Source: Neonectria sp. B-13 (Eukaryota; Ascomycota; Sordariomycetes; Hypocreales; Nectriaceae). From it: a DNA stretch of 64,000 nucleotides. Positions 41,192 to 50,830 of this stretch are shown here, piece after piece (positions within the stretch are counted from its first letter, which is position 1; each line of letters begins with the position of its first letter). The position numbers and the translations under genes were made by a program. The stretch spans positions 186,001 to 250,000 of the forward strand of contig NOKP01000013.1 of NCBI GenBank assembly GCA_002682825.1, given 5' to 3'. Under the pieces are notes generated by a model, which saw only the letters and a list, made by a program, of their open reading frames with translations, ran no database searches and had not been told where the DNA came from.

Positions 41192-42187
41192 TCACTCACT
41201 GTCACTGTTCCACGCGTTGCCTTCGTTCATCGGCGACGGCTCAACCCGTGGCCCAATTCCATTCACTACTCCATAGTTTCGGGATCCATTCACCTGCTGC
41301 TGGATTCCTTCCTCATCCTCGATACCAGCCGTTAGCAGCGGGCGGCGGCTCTCGTTTCCTGAAGTTTGATCCCGGCGGCGATAGAGTACAGAGCTCCACC
41401 AAGTCGTGCCTTGCCTCATAAGTATAAGACCAACCATCTAACCTGAAGTGTCAGTGTCGGCTTCTCGTAGCTTTCATGGCCTTCTTACCTGCATCAGCCC
41501 AACAAAAACTGCTATTGCAAAGCCCACACCCGACGTGGTCTGCGTGGCGCTGGTCCAGGGCCCTCTGCAAGGAAGGGTCCGGTGATATGTCTCTGCACAT
41601 GTGCTAGGCGTCGTCCCAGGGAAGGGAAAAGCACGATCCCTCACAGAGTTGAGTCCACAACAGTCAAAAGCATCCTGGATCCTACGGATGCCGGTGGCGT
41701 CGTGAGAGCGGAACATGTCCATCCATTCTCTGTCGATCTTACACTCCAGAGACGGAGAGGGCGCGGTACCTTCGAACAGCAGCGTTGCAAGGATTGTCGT
41801 TACGAGCGCCTGCAATGTTTGGAGGACGAAAGGTGTGAGCTGGGTGAGGCGGCTGGGGGACGCGGGGCCACGGCGTAGGAGACTCGGGTGGAAGAAGGCA
41901 TTGAAGAAAGCGACGATGGGGAGTAAGATGGTGACAATGGAGACGAACGGGGATACTGGAAGAGAGAGAGACGTGCTGTGCAAGTGAATGAAGCTGGACC
42001 GAGGCAATATCAGTGATGACTGAGGACCAGACACGGAGGAGATATTCCAAGGAGCGAGGAGTAAGCTTACATGGCGAGTACAACCAATGCCGCGCTGACC
42101 TGTGAAACTCGGTAGTCAGCTTCAGATTCCTTATTGGCTGGGATGTTGTATTCGTACAAGAAAGTAGACGACAGCTAGGCTGATCAT
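41192..42187 (-). CDS. Fungal tetraspanin
   Basis: Four-span membrane protein of 269 aa in four exons: 42187-42158 (30 nt), 42099-42071 (29 nt), 41993-41489 and 41437-41192. Splicing gives MISLAVVYFL / VSAALVVLA / IFIHLHSTSLSLPVSPF, a continuous TM1 with the fungal tetraspanin small loop. TM2 is FVSIVTILLPIVAFFNAFF and TM3 is about FVLQTLQALVTTILATLLF. The large extracellular loop has the CCG signature (DAFDCCGL) plus partner cysteines (LECK, STCAE, LPCRG). TM4 (VGFAIAVFVGLMQMVGLIL) is completed by exon 4, which also adds a polar about 65-residue cytosolic tail. It resembles the Tsp3 class more than Pls1 (inference from memory). Tetraspanins organise membrane signalling and adhesion complexes. 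The TTAG acceptor at 41438 is preferred over one five bases upstream, which would truncate the tail. Confidence 0.88.
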
Positions 42188-43161
42188 GGTGTGAAGCTGA
42201 GTAAGTGGGTGATCTTTAGGAGAGGGCAGGCCAACACAGGATGGTGTAGAAGGGGAAAACAGAAGAAAACAGAAGAAAACAGTACGAGATAGAAAGGGGA
42301 CTTTCCTGCGTTTTTACGTCACGCTGACTCTCGTTGATTGTCTTAAGGCTGGCTGGCTGCATTGCATGTTGGTACTTGCCCCACACTGCCCTCAATTTAC
42401 ACCGATAGAAGGACGCGAACAACCAATAAACAATCACGGTGAGAACAACAAACAAATTCTTTTTACTATTTCTTCGTACTGCAACCCAAAAACAAGGAGT
42501 AACTTAGGCCTCGTTGGTGAAATATGCGATATCGGCGCTGACGGCAGCCGGCAACAACTGTGCTTTACACGACTGTCCAATACACATTCATCCCCGCTGC
42601 GGGAGGCCTACCGCGAGAGGCCTACCGCGACATTTCGCGTCACGGCCAATGTCTTCACCGCAAATGACAGGGTTGTTTGTTATTCGTCTACAGTCAAGGC
42701 GCTGCGAAAGTTGTTTTAAGCCGAGCTGAGTACGATGTTCGTTGGTGTGCAATAAGATGTCCAGTGCTACTTTCTGCGGGAGCTGGATACAATCTCAAAT
42801 TGTGAGAGAAACTGGTACAAACGAATGACTAGGTTCAAAGACAAATACACTCAAAACACTACAAAGCCTTGTTCCGTCGATCGTTGCTTCGATTTGGCCT
42901 CCGTGGGCCCAAGTCTCGTACACATCCAATCCTCGTGCTAACCCTATCAATAAGCTCATCAGCGTACAATGAGAAATAAAGGTCGATCCTGACAAAGGAA
43001 AACTCCAGCCGCGAATGGCTGCCCAAGGAGTGTAAACCCCGACGCTGGCAAGCATCGGCGAAGTTAGCCAACGTACAGAGCGCAAAAATACAATAAGGGT
43101 GAAGTTGAAGAATGACCGAGTAAGTAGGAATCCTCCGCAGTGAGGAAGGCGACAAAGAGCG
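42188..43161. other. Intergenic region
   Basis: 974 bp comprising the tetraspanin promoter/leader and the 3' flank of the C2H2-like gene. It includes three AAAACAG-type units at 42256-42282 and a duplicated GAGGCCTACCGCGA at 42602-42629. No coding sequence is supported. Confidence 0.4.
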
Positions 43162-44641
43162 TTAGGCATGGAAGACTGGATCAGCAAACACTCCATCGGT
43201 TTCCAGGCGAGAAACCTTCCATTGTGCCGGGTCAAGCCCTGGATAGGATGGACCGGCCGTGTCATCTTCGACTGACGAGGCTGAGCTGGGCGCGGCCGGG
43301 TTGGACCATGCTGATGATGATCCTGAGAACTCCGACATGATGGGATCCGGTCCACTCTGGTCCTCAAAGTCGTAGCCATCCTCGAGTTCGAACTCGATTC
43401 CGTCGAGAGTCAGAAGGCTCTCGTAGCTCTCGTCTTCGGAGAGGTGGCCTGGCGGCGGTATGGACTCCATGATCCGACGCGGCAGGTCCCGGATCACGTC
43501 CATGACGTTAGACTTGATATCGTCCTCGACAGCAAGTATCACTTTCTCTACTTCCTGTTCAACGTGATGGCGGATCACTGGCGTCACTCGCGAGAGGTAA
43601 AACTCCCGGTACTCTTGGAAATTGCTGGCCTGCGAGGCCGACGATCCACCGTTCTGATAGAGGATGTCATGGTCTAGGCATCATCAGTATTGAAGATATG
43701 CTGGTGATGGTGGCTAAACTTACAGGGAGAAGGGATGTCTGATGAATCCAAGTCTACCTCAAACAAGATACAGTACCATTCCTTCCACTTTTCCTCCGAC
43801 GTCTTCTGAACACGCTTCTGCAGTTTCTTCCCTTGCTCTTGGTCGTACCCATCTGCGAGGTCGCGGCAGACCGTCTTCGGGTCCTTGATCGGGCAAGGCT
43901 TGGCGCTGCGCTGATGGCTCTTGAGCTGGTCATCTTTGTCAAAGTATTGGCAGCATCGATGGCACTGGTGTGGTGGGAGGCTGTGGCTGCGCTTGAGATG
44001 TTCCCTTGAAGATGTGAGTTGAGCCGAAGAACTTGGCTGACTTGGAGGCGCACTCACTTCACCCTGTGCACATCGGTCCATCCTGGTCCGAGGCACGTCC
44101 GGTGGTCTTTGAACCTCTGCGGGTCACGTTTGTAGTATGGGCAGGCGAATCTCAGACGGGTATCGTCGTTGATCGTCTTTGCCTTCTTGGTGTTCTTGTT
44201 CTTCCTCGAACCGTCATCTTCGTCTCCGTCGTTCTCATCTTCGCCTCCATCATCGCGGCGATGCTGCCTCTTCTGCCCAGCAGCTTGTGAAGTCCGTTTG
44301 CCTGGTCTGGACCCACTTGAAGAAGGCGTATACGGAGGGTTACCCCCGTCTACGCCTTCTTCAAGTGATTCCAGCTTCTTTTCAATACATTCCTCAATAG
44401 CAGCCATCAACGATTCGACGATGCGCTTCTTGCGATAACGCAGTTGCTGGTTGATTTGGTGCTCCAGGTAGGCCGCCGACGGTGCCGAGAGCTTCACGTC
44501 GGATTGGTTTGAATCGGCGGCTCGCCTTTCGTGGATCGAAGATTGAGACACGTTGAGGATTCCGATGTTGTCGTTGGCGACCGGTGAAGTGCGTGATGAT
44601 TGGCCACGTCTGTTGTCGACCAACGTCAGCGTGCTATACAT
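43162..44641 (-). CDS. C2H2-like zinc finger protein of the fungal FACPYYK family
   Basis: Three coding exons: 44641-44058, 44004-43724 and 43673-43162, with introns of 53 nt (GTGAGT...CAAG) and 50 nt (GTAAGT...CTAG). Splicing yields HRVKEHLKRSH and PSPYHDILYQ, both family-typical. The core is FACPYYKRDPQRFKDHRTC, GPGWTDVHRVKEHLKRSH and CHRCCQYFDKDDQLKSHQ, a degenerate pair of C2H2-type fingers, then KLQKRVQKTSEEKWKEWYCILF. The C-terminal part (REFYLSRVTPVIRHHVEQEVE) is helical, followed by an acidic Ser-rich tail. This is a large fungal family without an established function, often noted near NLR or het-type genes. The N-terminus is uncertain: an upstream exon ending at 44673 (reading ...RIGSPTS) can splice to 44609 in frame, and open frames continue to 45384. 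Confidence 0.78.
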
Positions 44642-45970
44642 AGATGCTTCAAAGAGAACAGGCAAAGGCTACCTGGAGGTTGGAGAACCTATACGGTTCT
44701 GGCCACGCTCCTCCGCGTCCTTAGTAGACGCCGAGTGATCAGAGTCGCTCGGGGTAGTAGTATTCTGTTGGGGCCCATCAGCATACTCGACTCAACTTGG
44801 CAACCAAGCATCTAGAGACCGACTTTGGGTGGGTTATTCGCTGAACCAGTTTTAGCTGAACCAGGGGAGGCTTTCTCTCTTGTGACGAAGACCTGCTCTT
44901 CCCCAACCCGAGGCATATCCGACTTCGGGTAGCGGTTCTTGAGAAGGATATCGAAACGGTGAGGAGCCTTGAGCCACCTGGAAAAGGTTCTTGAGCTCCG
45001 CGAGTTCTTGGGAGAGGCTGAAGACAAGATGATTCGGTGTCGATGGAAGGAGAATTGACTCGCTTTGTCTCTCACCGAGGGCATTCTCGCAGCGGCTATT
45101 CTCGAGAGCTGGCGGTCGATGCTAGGCACATTTTCAGCTCGACACTCGCCGTCGAAGTAGTCATGTGCCGCAGTGGAAGACGGAGTTCGTGATGGCTTCT
45201 GAGGCGACGATGGTCGAGGTTGAGAACCCCAACAAGCCGTCGTTGGCAGTTCGAGGCAGGGCTGAGCGGGAGTTAATAAGTATCGGTACCGCCTATCACT
45301 GCAAGACAACTCATCCTCGCAGCAGCGCAAGAGGAGAATGCGCAAATGCGCAGACCGCCGTGAGGGGCCATGCCCATGCGCCATGGCGGAAACCCCAATG
45401 GCGAAGAAGGACTTGTTTGCTGTGCGTTGGCCCGGTTGTCGACGAGTCGCCTGCTGTATGACTGACTTGCTTGCGTTCTTAGGCGCACACGCATGACGCG
45501 AACGAATCCAAGGCCTTCTTTTCAGATGCAGAACGCTACTCCGGTCTATCCCGCTGGGGAAACAACGCGATGGTCAGTCCGATCGCCCGTGCCGCAATCG
45601 ATGAGGCGACGCAGTTGATGAGGCGAACGGCGCCAGATGGTTCGCAAACTACCTTACTTACACGGGGCCCGACTGGGCCGAGAAGACGCGGCCCCCACGT
45701 TGGCAACGCGAAACAACAAATGAAATGACTTGCTTTGCAGCAGTTCGTCCTGCGCAATATGCGGGGGCAGCCTCGTCGAACCGTTGGAGATGATTTGTTG
45801 GAGGAGCCAGGTTCGGGATGGCCTCGAAGTCTGAATGAAATGTCGCCTAATATTTGGAGACGTGCTTAGGTCACCACAGATGCAAACATAATCCTTCGTA
45901 CACGTTGAATCTATTTATGGGTATGTAAGAACTCCAGACACACTCCCGTGCCATGCCATATGCCCTCTCT
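44642..45970. other. Possible 5' exons of the C2H2-like gene, then intergenic
   Basis: 44673-45384 on the minus strand holds two overlapping open frames with plausible composition that could be N-terminal exons of the zinc-finger gene; I cannot choose a splice path. 45385-45970 has nothing recognisable and includes the 3' flank of dbp6. Confidence 0.35.
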
Positions 45971-48499
45971 TCATCGTCTCGCCTCCTTACCCAGCTTCTC
46001 CAAAGCAAGTTCATACTCTTGCACGCGCTCCTCGCCCATCTCCTCGATTCTCGTCCTCTCCATCTTCTGCGCCCTCCTGACGCTAGATCCCTTGGCGATC
46101 TTGCCCCAGAACCATCCACTCTCATCATCACCGACCAAGGTCCAGGCACATCCAGACTTCCCAGCTCTCGCCGTACGGCCCACACGATGGACGTAGCCGG
46201 CGACGCTCGGCGGCAGGTCATAGTTGATGACGTGCTCAAGGTTCGGGATATCGATACCTCGAGCGACGAGGTCAGACGCGATGAGGAGGCGCAGGGGTGA
46301 CTCTGGCGTTGTGAATGATCGGAGGGTTTTGCGGCGGATGTGTGTCGGAGTCGTAGATGTGAGCGTGCCAATGTGTGAGGCCAACGAAGGATCCAGAAGA
46401 GCCAAGAGTCGCGAAAGACGGAGGGCAGATTCATTGGACTTGGTGAAGATGAGAGACACGGGAATGTTGCTCTTCCGCGAGCGGACCGGCGCTGGAGGAC
46501 CCGAATCAGAGTCCGAGTCCGAGTCCGAACTGCTATCAGAGCTGGAATCGGAACTGGAATCGGAGCTGGAGTCGGAACTAGAATCAGAACTAGAGTCTGA
46601 GCTCGAATCAGAACTGGTGTCCGAGTCCAAGACCTCAACGGGCTTGGCAGAAGCCTTCTCGTTGTTCGGGCTGGCCGCCAACATGTGCTGGCCCTGAAGC
46701 AGCTCCAGTAGATAGAGAGGCTTGAGGTCGGTATCATGCACCCTCACGGCGTGTTCCTTCAGCAGTGTAGGAAGAGAGTGCTCGGCAAGCTGTGCATCAC
46801 CATCACTATCGAGCACAATGAGTCGAGGGCGACGCAACGCCAGCTGGTTGAGAAGACTCAAATCTCGTGTCAGGGTCGCACTGAGAATGACCTTTCGAAC
46901 GCCAGATAGGTCCATGTCCGGGAAGTCGCGTGCACTAAACTTGTTGACGCGAAACTTCTCCATGACGAGGTCCAGCCAGCCCTGGAAGCTCTGCGCGAGA
47001 AGCTTGTCGGCTTCGTCGACAACAAGCCATCGGACATAGTCGAGGCTGAAGCCCGGTGTCTGCTCAATGTGTTCCACAAGACGACCCGGAGTACAGATCA
47101 GAACGTCAACCTTCGAAGAAAAGTCGACAACGTAGCCTTCCATACTGCTGAGTCTCGGGTCCGTCTCTTCTGAATCGGGATCCACAAAGTCTTCAGCCGC
47201 CGACAGACCGACTCCACGCTGCCTCCGCAGTTCAAGTTCTTCCTTAAATGTCTTGTAGGCGTCGGGATCGTATCGCGTTTCTTGGTCCATAAGGCTCTCC
47301 TGCTCGAACTTGATAGACTGACTTCCAATCGAGATGCCTATCCGCACTCTCTTGCGCTCACCACCCTCGAACGCCTTTGCGCAGAGCTCGAATGCCTCTT
47401 GCGCCTGCTTGACAAGTTCGCGGGTCGGGAGGACAACGAGGGCCCGCAGCCGTGTCACCACACCTTGGCTGATATCGCGAGTAATGGGAAGCGCATAAGC
47501 CAGAGTCTTTCCGGATCCAGTGGCGGCAGAGACCAGTACGTCGCCGGGTCGTTGCTTGCTGGTAGGTAACAAAAGCGGAATTGCGGCGGTTTGCACAGCG
47601 AATGCATCTTTGAACCCTTTCTCCTCCAAGACTCGCGCAGCTTTTGGCAAGACGCCGAGCTCGGTGAAAGAGGTGCGGGTATCCTGCGAAACGCGGATCG
47701 GCTCAGCCAGCCAAGGTGGAAGCGTCTCGTAGGTTACCTTCGAGGTGGCGATGGCTACTGGCTCGGGTTGTGGGAGAGGCTCGAGACCGTGGAGCTCGCC
47801 TAGATCGTCTTCCTCGGAATCATCATGAACCATCTCGCTAGCCAGCTTCAGAGACTTGGCCTTGCGCTCAAGGACTGACTTGTGCCTCTTGGTCGCCTCC
47901 TCGTCCTCCTCCTCGGCCGGCTCAGGCTCTTTCTGCTTCTTCTTCTTCTCTCTCTTCTTTGTATTTTCTTTGGACCGCGCCCCGCCTGCTAGGCCCCCAG
48001 CATCGACCATGGATACATCCTCGGTCTCAGGCTCGGCCTCTTCCAAAGCAGAACCTGCTGATTTTCCCTTCTTCTTCTTGTCTTTCTTTTCCTTCTTTTC
48101 TTTCCTCTCCTTCTTGTCTGACTTTTCCTTGTCGTCTTGTTCGAACTTTTGGGGTTTCGTCACGTCCTCGGTTTCTGGTGCTTCAGATTCCACAGCTTTT
48201 TTCGATGCGCCGTCATCTACTTCTTCGGGGATTGTGGCTCCGGTTCTCTTTTTGCCTCTTCTAATCTTCTTTCTCTTCTTCTTCCCTTCTGGCGCATCTT
48301 CTCCTTCGGCTTGCGCGGGCTTTTCTGCAGTCTCGACCTCATTGCCGTGTAATATCTTGGATGTCTTGGACTTTTTGCTTCCGGGCTGGGGGGATTCGCG
48401 AGTCTCCTCCGTCGGGTCCCGTTTTCGCTTCGCTGGTGAGGAATCGGCAGGGGCGGAAGCTTTGTCGCCCTTCTCCCGGGTGCTGTGTTTCGAAGGCAT
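45971..48499 (-). CDS. dbp6: ATP-dependent RNA helicase Dbp6 (DEAD box)
   Basis: Nucleolar DEAD-box helicase needed for early 60S ribosome assembly. Single exon, 842 aa. The N-terminal about 240 residues are Lys/Glu-rich nucleolar-type sequence (KKKRKKIRRGKKR; KKERKEKKEKKDKKKK). The helicase core follows: PPWLAEPIRV entry, FAVQTAAIPLLLP, Walker A AATGSGKT (about 325-332), PTRELV, TPGRLVEH, VVDEADKLL (DEAD at 495-498), SAT, SLIFTKSNESA, ARGIDIPNLEHVINYDLP and HRVGRTARAG (about 771-780). The long insert between motifs PTREL and TPGR, with RLSSMEGYVVDFSSK, is characteristic of the Dbp6/DDX51 group. Unusual is a (SSSD)n tract of about 40 residues between the two RecA lobes. It is divergent from gpi3 across 438 bp. 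Confidence 0.94.
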   Translation of the reverse strand: MPSKHSTREKGDKASAPADSSPAKRKRDPTEETRESPQPGSKKSKTSKILHGNEVETAEKPAQAEGEDAPEGKKKRKKIRRGKKRTGATIPEEVDDGASKKAVESEAPETEDVTKPQKFEQDDKEKSDKKERKEKKEKKDKKKKGKSAGSALEEAEPETEDVSMVDAGGLAGGARSKENTKKREKKKKQKEPEPAEEEDEEATKRHKSVLERKAKSLKLASEMVHDDSEEDDLGELHGLEPLPQPEPVAIATSKVTYETLPPWLAEPIRVSQDTRTSFTELGVLPKAARVLEEKGFKDAFAVQTAAIPLLLPTSKQRPGDVLVSAATGSGKTLAYALPITRDISQGVVTRLRALVVLPTRELVKQAQEAFELCAKAFEGGERKRVRIGISIGSQSIKFEQESLMDQETRYDPDAYKTFKEELELRRQRGVGLSAAEDFVDPDSEETDPRLSSMEGYVVDFSSKVDVLICTPGRLVEHIEQTPGFSLDYVRWLVVDEADKLLAQSFQGWLDLVMEKFRVNKFSARDFPDMDLSGVRKVILSATLTRDLSLLNQLALRRPRLIVLDSDGDAQLAEHSLPTLLKEHAVRVHDTDLKPLYLLELLQGQHMLAASPNNEKASAKPVEVLDSDTSSDSSSDSSSDSSSDSSSDSSSDSSSDSSSDSDSDSDSGPPAPVRSRKSNIPVSLIFTKSNESALRLSRLLALLDPSLASHIGTLTSTTPTHIRRKTLRSFTTPESPLRLLIASDLVARGIDIPNLEHVINYDLPPSVAGYVHRVGRTARAGKSGCAWTLVGDDESGWFWGKIAKGSSVRRAQKMERTRIEEMGEERVQEYELALEKLGKEARR
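46507..46620 (-). repeat. SSSD tetrapeptide repeat inside dbp6
   Basis: Twelve-base units encode repeated SSSD, ending as SDSDSDSD, at residues about 627-665. The codons vary between units (TCT, TCC, AGT; GAC, GAT), so the peptide pattern is better kept than the DNA sequence. Confidence 0.9.
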
Positions 48500-48937
48500 C
48501 GTTTTGAGGCCAATTGTTCCCCCAACGCCGTAGAAAAGTCGTCGGTTTTGCGTGGTGATGGAGGGGCGCTGTGATCATTCGTCGCTGTCCCGCCCAAAAA
48601 TTTGGGCGGTTTGGAGTCTTATCGCAATTCTGCCTCCCGCGACCGCCAAATTTATCGCTAACCACCCATGCTTGGCGCCAGCTCCACTCCTTCGCTCTTC
48701 GTATACTAACTTACACGTGGAATCCATGTCCATCATGGGATTGAGATGAGATCCGGCATGAAAGACGAGGAATGAGACGGACAACAGAATAATCAGTGTC
48801 ACTTACTTACTCAGCGGAATTAGTGCACCAGAATCATCACCAGCATTCTCAGTCTCAGCATATACTAGAGCAAGTCGCCCCTGTCTGGCCATGACGACAG
48901 CCTTCACAACTCCATCACCACCAACAACGCCGCCAAG
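48500..48937. promoter_or_regulatory. Divergent promoter dbp6 / gpi3
   Basis: 438 bp between the two start codons. It includes CCAAA/TTTGG elements (48594-48650) and a CACGTGG at 48714-48720. Both genes are housekeeping, and co-regulation is only a possibility. Confidence 0.4.
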
Positions 48938-50496
48938 ATGACGCGCCGCACCTACAACATCGCCATGGTCAGCGACTTCTTCTTCCCACAACCCGGAGGC
49001 ATCGAATCGCACATCTACCAACTCGCGACCAAGCTCATTGACCGCGGCCACAAGGTCATCATCATCACCCACGCCTACGAAGACCGCAAGGGTGTCCGCT
49101 ACCTCACCAACGGCCTCAAGGTCTACCACGTCCCCTTCCTCGTCATCTACCGCTCTGCCACGTTCCCCACCGTCCTCTCATGCTTCCCTATTCTCCGCAA
49201 CATCTTCATTCGCGAGCGTGTCGAGATCGTTCACGGCCATGGCAGTCTTAGCAGTCTCTGCCACGAGGCTATCCTGCATGGCCGCACCATGGGCCTACGC
49301 ACCGTTTTCACCGACCACTCCCTCTTTGGCTTCGCCGATGCCGCCAGTATTCTCACCAATAAGCTTTTAAAATTTATCCTCAGTGACGTGGACCACAGTA
49401 TCTGCGTGAGCCATACATGGTGAGTCTCCTTAGGCGATGCATCTCATTATAACCCTTGCTAACCTCCCCTAGCAAGGAGAATACCGTCCTTCGGGCGTCT
49501 CTGGATCCCCTCATGGTCTCCGTCATCCCAAATGCCGTCGTCGCAGACAACTTCCGTCCTCGCGACTATCCGGTCTCTTCTCCCCAGGGCTCCAACTTTA
49601 GCCCGGATGCCACCCAATACCCCCCTCCTCAGCGCCTCGGTCCACGAGACATGATCACCATTGTCGTCATTTCCCGCCTTTTCTATAACAAAGGAACAGA
49701 TCTCCTCATTGCCGCCATCCCCCGCGTCCTTGAGAACCACCCAAACACCCGTTTCATCATCGCCGGTTCCGGCCCCAAGGCCATCGACCTTGAACAGATG
49801 GTCGAGACCAACGTCTTGCAAGATCGAGTCGAGATGCTCGGCCCCGTCCGCCACGAAGAGGTCCGCGATGTCATGGTCCGCGGCCACATCTACCTTCATC
49901 CCTCTCTCACCGAAGCCTTCGGCACCGTGATCGTCGAGGCCGCCAGTTGTGGTCTCTACGTCGTATGTACCCAAGTCGGTGGCATTCCCGAAGTCCTCCC
50001 TTCCCATATGACCACCTTCTCCAAGCCTGAAGAGGACGACGTCGTCCTCGCTACCTGCAAGGCCATCACTGCCATGCGGGCCGGCAAGATTCGCACCGAA
50101 AGGTTCCACGACCAGGTCAAAAAGATGTACTCGTGGCAAAACGTCGCCTTGCGCACCGAGCGTGTTTACGACGGAATATCAGGTACCATCCCCGAAGATG
50201 AGTTCTACGGCCTCGACCCTGGCGGATACAACGGTAGCCGCATTCGCAATTTCGCCCTTATCGACCGTCTCAAGCGATACTACGGGTGCGGCATCTGGGC
50301 TGGCAAGCTCTTTTGTCTCGTCGTCGTGGTCGACTATCTTTTTTTCCTCTTCCTCGAGTGGTGGTTCCCGAGAGAAAATATCGACATCTGCCCCGACTGG
50401 CCTCGCAAGCGGATTGTTGACGATGACACCGACTCTAAGAAGGGTGTGCATAGTAATAGATCCAGCACTTCGCAAGTAGGCACAAAACTTGAATGA
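48938..50496 (+). CDS. gpi3: GPI-anchor GlcNAc transferase catalytic subunit (Gpi3/PIG-A)
   Basis: Transfers GlcNAc from UDP-GlcNAc to phosphatidylinositol on the cytosolic ER face, the first step of GPI-anchor synthesis. Exons are 48938-49419 and 49473-50496 around a 53-nt intron (GTGAGT...CTAG with CTAAC branch); the joined reading [17 protein letters not shown] is the family sequence; 501 aa. The N-terminal Rossmann domain shows [19 protein letters not shown] and [14 protein letters not shown]. The C-terminal GT4 domain shows [23 protein letters not shown] and the E-x7-E motif [15 protein letters not shown] (Glu 308 and 316). A C-terminal membrane anchor, [19 protein letters not shown] (about 440-458), precedes a short polar tail. 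All key residues are present. Confidence 0.97.
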
Positions 50497-50830
50497 GGAA
50501 TGCCCCTTTTCTCAGGTTGGCAAAGTTGCATCCGTCACACACGTGGCTTGCAGCAGCGCATGAGCAAAGACGGCGTTTACGGTTCAGGCATGAAGAATAA
50601 AGGGGCTGGGTGGTTTGGGTAGACACAATGACTATAGTGCTTTGTTTTGTATTTAGCGGCATCGCATCACGCGGCTTCAGAAGCGTGGCTTTGAGTGGGT
50701 GGTAATTAACAGGTAGCAGTTCTAGACGCTATACACAATCAAAAGTACAGGCTGTAATTCTCTTACAGCATTCAAAGGAGTCATCCAAGACACTGCTGTT
50801 CTTGCCAAAGTCGGGAATTGGGAATGAAGG
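50497..50830. other. Convergent intergenic region
   Basis: 334 bp of 3' flanks of gpi3 (+) and the bromodomain gene (-); no feature seen. Confidence 0.4.
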
